From NCBI GenBank assembly GCA_963932545.1, contig CAWVRH010000001.1, positions 1 through 64,000 of the forward strand: a DNA stretch of 64,000 nucleotides, read 5' to 3'. This document shows, piece by piece, positions 62,920-64,000 of this stretch (its first letter is position 1; each line of letters begins with the position of its first letter). The notes beneath the pieces were generated by a model, which saw only the letters and a program-made list of their open reading frames with translations, ran no database searches and was not told the DNA's origin. This DNA comes from UBA8337 sp963932545. GTDB lineage: Bacteria > Pseudomonadota > Alphaproteobacteria > RS24. The position numbers were made by a program, and so were the translations under genes.

Positions 62920-64000
62920 ATGTCAGATATGAAAACAGAAACATTGGTTTTGCACGCCGGCTGGAGAGCCGACCCAACGACTGGCTCCGTCGCCGTGCCC
63001 ATTCACCAGACCACTAGCTATCAGTTCAACGATACCGACCATGCGGCTAGCCTGTTTTCGCTTTCTGAATTGGGCAATATTTACACTCGCTTGCAAAACC
63101 CGACCACGGATGTTTTGGAGCAACGCATTGCTGCCCTCGAAGGCGGCGCTGCGGCGCTTGGCGTGGCTTCGGGCCAAACGGCCTCAACCATGGCCATTCA
63201 AAACTTGGCGCGCGTTGGCGATAACATCGTCTCTTCGACCGACCTTTATGGCGGCACTTGGAACCTCTTTGCCAATACAATGAAGGACATGGGCATTGAA
63301 GTGCGCTTTGCCGATCCGACCAATCCGCAATCTTTTGCCGATGCCGTCGATGATAAAACCCGCGCGTTTTATGCCGAGACTTTGCCAAACCCGAAACTCC
63401 ATGTTTTCCCAATCCAACAAGTTGCAGACATTGGCCGCGCCCATAATATCCCTCTAATTATGGACAATACAGCCGCACCAACGCTATGCCGCCCGTTCGA
63501 CCATGGCGCCGCTATTGTGGTCTATTCGACCACGAAATATATCGGCGGCCATGGCACTTCCATTGGTGGCGTGATTGTCGATGGCGGCAATTTTGATTGG
63601 GAAGCGGCGGGCGATCGCCAACCGGCTTTGAACTCGCCCGACCCGTCTTATCATGGCGCTGTATGGAGCGAAGCGGCCAAACCTTTGGGCCCCATTGCTT
63701 ATATTTTGAAAGCCCGCACCACTTTACTACGCGACATGGGCGCCGCCATGTCTCCGTTCAATGCTTTCATGTTTTTACAAGGCATGGAAACTTTGGCGCT
63801 ACGGATGAAGGCGCATTGCGAAAATGCCAATCAAGTAGCGGCCTGGCTGAGTGACCAAAAAGGCGTCAGCAAAGTCATTCACCCATCCTTAATGGATGGC
63901 GAAATGCGCGCCCGTGCCGATGCGGTCATGAACGGTGGCTATGGCGCCCTCATAGGCTTTGAGCTGGAAGACGGCATGGAAGCCGGCAAAAAATTCATCG
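62920..64000 (+). CDS. metY: O-acetylhomoserine sulfhydrylase (Cys/Met PLP family), 3' end outside window
   Basis: The frame is open for 360 codons to the right edge, of about 430 expected. The start at 62920 has a TAAGGA ribosome site. The family pattern is clear: TLVLHAGWRADPTTGSVAVPIHQTTSYQF, YTRLQNPTTDVLEQRIAALEGG, DNTAAPTLCRPFDHGAAIVVYSTTKYIGGHG with the PLP lysine in STTKY. These enzymes make homocysteine or methionine from O-acetylhomoserine and a reduced sulfur source. It has divergent ppx/gppA on its left. Confidence 0.9.
   Translation, partial: MSDMKTETLVLHAGWRADPTTGSVAVPIHQTTSYQFNDTDHAASLFSLSELGNIYTRLQNPTTDVLEQRIAALEGGAAALGVASGQTASTMAIQNLARVGDNIVSSTDLYGGTWNLFANTMKDMGIEVRFADPTNPQSFADAVDDKTRAFYAETLPNPKLHVFPIQQVADIGRAHNIPLIMDNTAAPTLCRPFDHGAAIVVYSTTKYIGGHGTSIGGVIVDGGNFDWEAAGDRQPALNSPDPSYHGAVWSEAAKPLGPIAYILKARTTLLRDMGAAMSPFNAFMFLQGMETLALRMKAHCENANQVAAWLSDQKGVSKVIHPSLMDGEMRARADAVMNGGYGALIGFELEDGMEAGKKFI

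Overview
The window reads as chromosomal DNA of an alphaproteobacterium of moderate G+C content. The lineage call rests on gene families and gene order: a DnaA-related HdaA with a clamp-binding motif next to a PerM-type membrane protein, DUF2066 and purM; a DUF2155 / MlaD / NDUFA12 (complex I B17.2) trio; an RNase E-like tail next to an M48 peptidase and a DsbA-like protein; and a fabD-fabG-acpP-fabF-mltG-gmk run. The genus cannot be fixed from sequence alone. No rRNA, tRNA, CRISPR array, insertion sequence or integrase was found.

Layout. 0-9 kb: tail of an RNase E-like gene, secreted M48 peptidase, DsbA-like protein, thiamine genes thiS-thiG, aroQ-accB-accC (dehydroquinase and biotin carboxylase parts), then DUF2155, mlaD, NDUFA12 and aspS. 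9-17 kb: rnd facing a ppx-ppk-hdaA-perM-DUF2066 set (RNA processing, polyphosphate, replication control). 17-25.6 kb: purM-purN, ndk, holC-pepA, surA-rsmA, a zinc alcohol dehydrogenase and gmk. 25.6-30 kb: mltG and the fatty-acid genes fabF, acpP, fabG, fabD. 30-41.3 kb: a rightward run rpsF-rpsR-DUF2232-rplI, dnaB-alr, mlaE-mlaF, radA, cvpA-purF and a short-chain dehydrogenase. 44.4-48.8 kb: panB and the yfgM-bamB-der set. 48.9-53 kb: small single-domain stress or housekeeping proteins. 55.8-62.7 kb: guaA, a TPR protein, rsmB-guaB, rlmE and a second ppx/gppA. The last gene, running off the right edge, is a metY-type sulfhydrylase.

Most of the window is core genome, with tightly packed genes and many stop/start overlaps (TAATG or ATGA), which suggests translational coupling. 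Two stretches differ. The main candidate for something undescribed is at 41.6-44.4 kb. It is A+T-richer and holds two genes: a protein that joins a PD-(D/E)xK nuclease-like domain to a DGQHR (DndB-like) domain, and a Dam/D12-type adenine methyltransferase. The methyltransferase frame is broken by one extra base in a run of seven A. In front of the pair are seven GATC sites within 104 bp, two of them inside a perfect inverted repeat. This looks like a defence or restriction-type module whose operator could sense methylation by its own enzyme. The second stretch, 53.2-55.8 kb, is A+T-rich and holds an OafA-type O-acyltransferase gene broken by one in-frame stop codon and starting in a 9-bp repeat that offers five GTG start codons, followed by about 530 bp with no gene.

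Other sites worth checking are an 11-base C run inside hdaA, a hairpin that could close over the rpsF start, and a possible pseudoknot upstream of metY.
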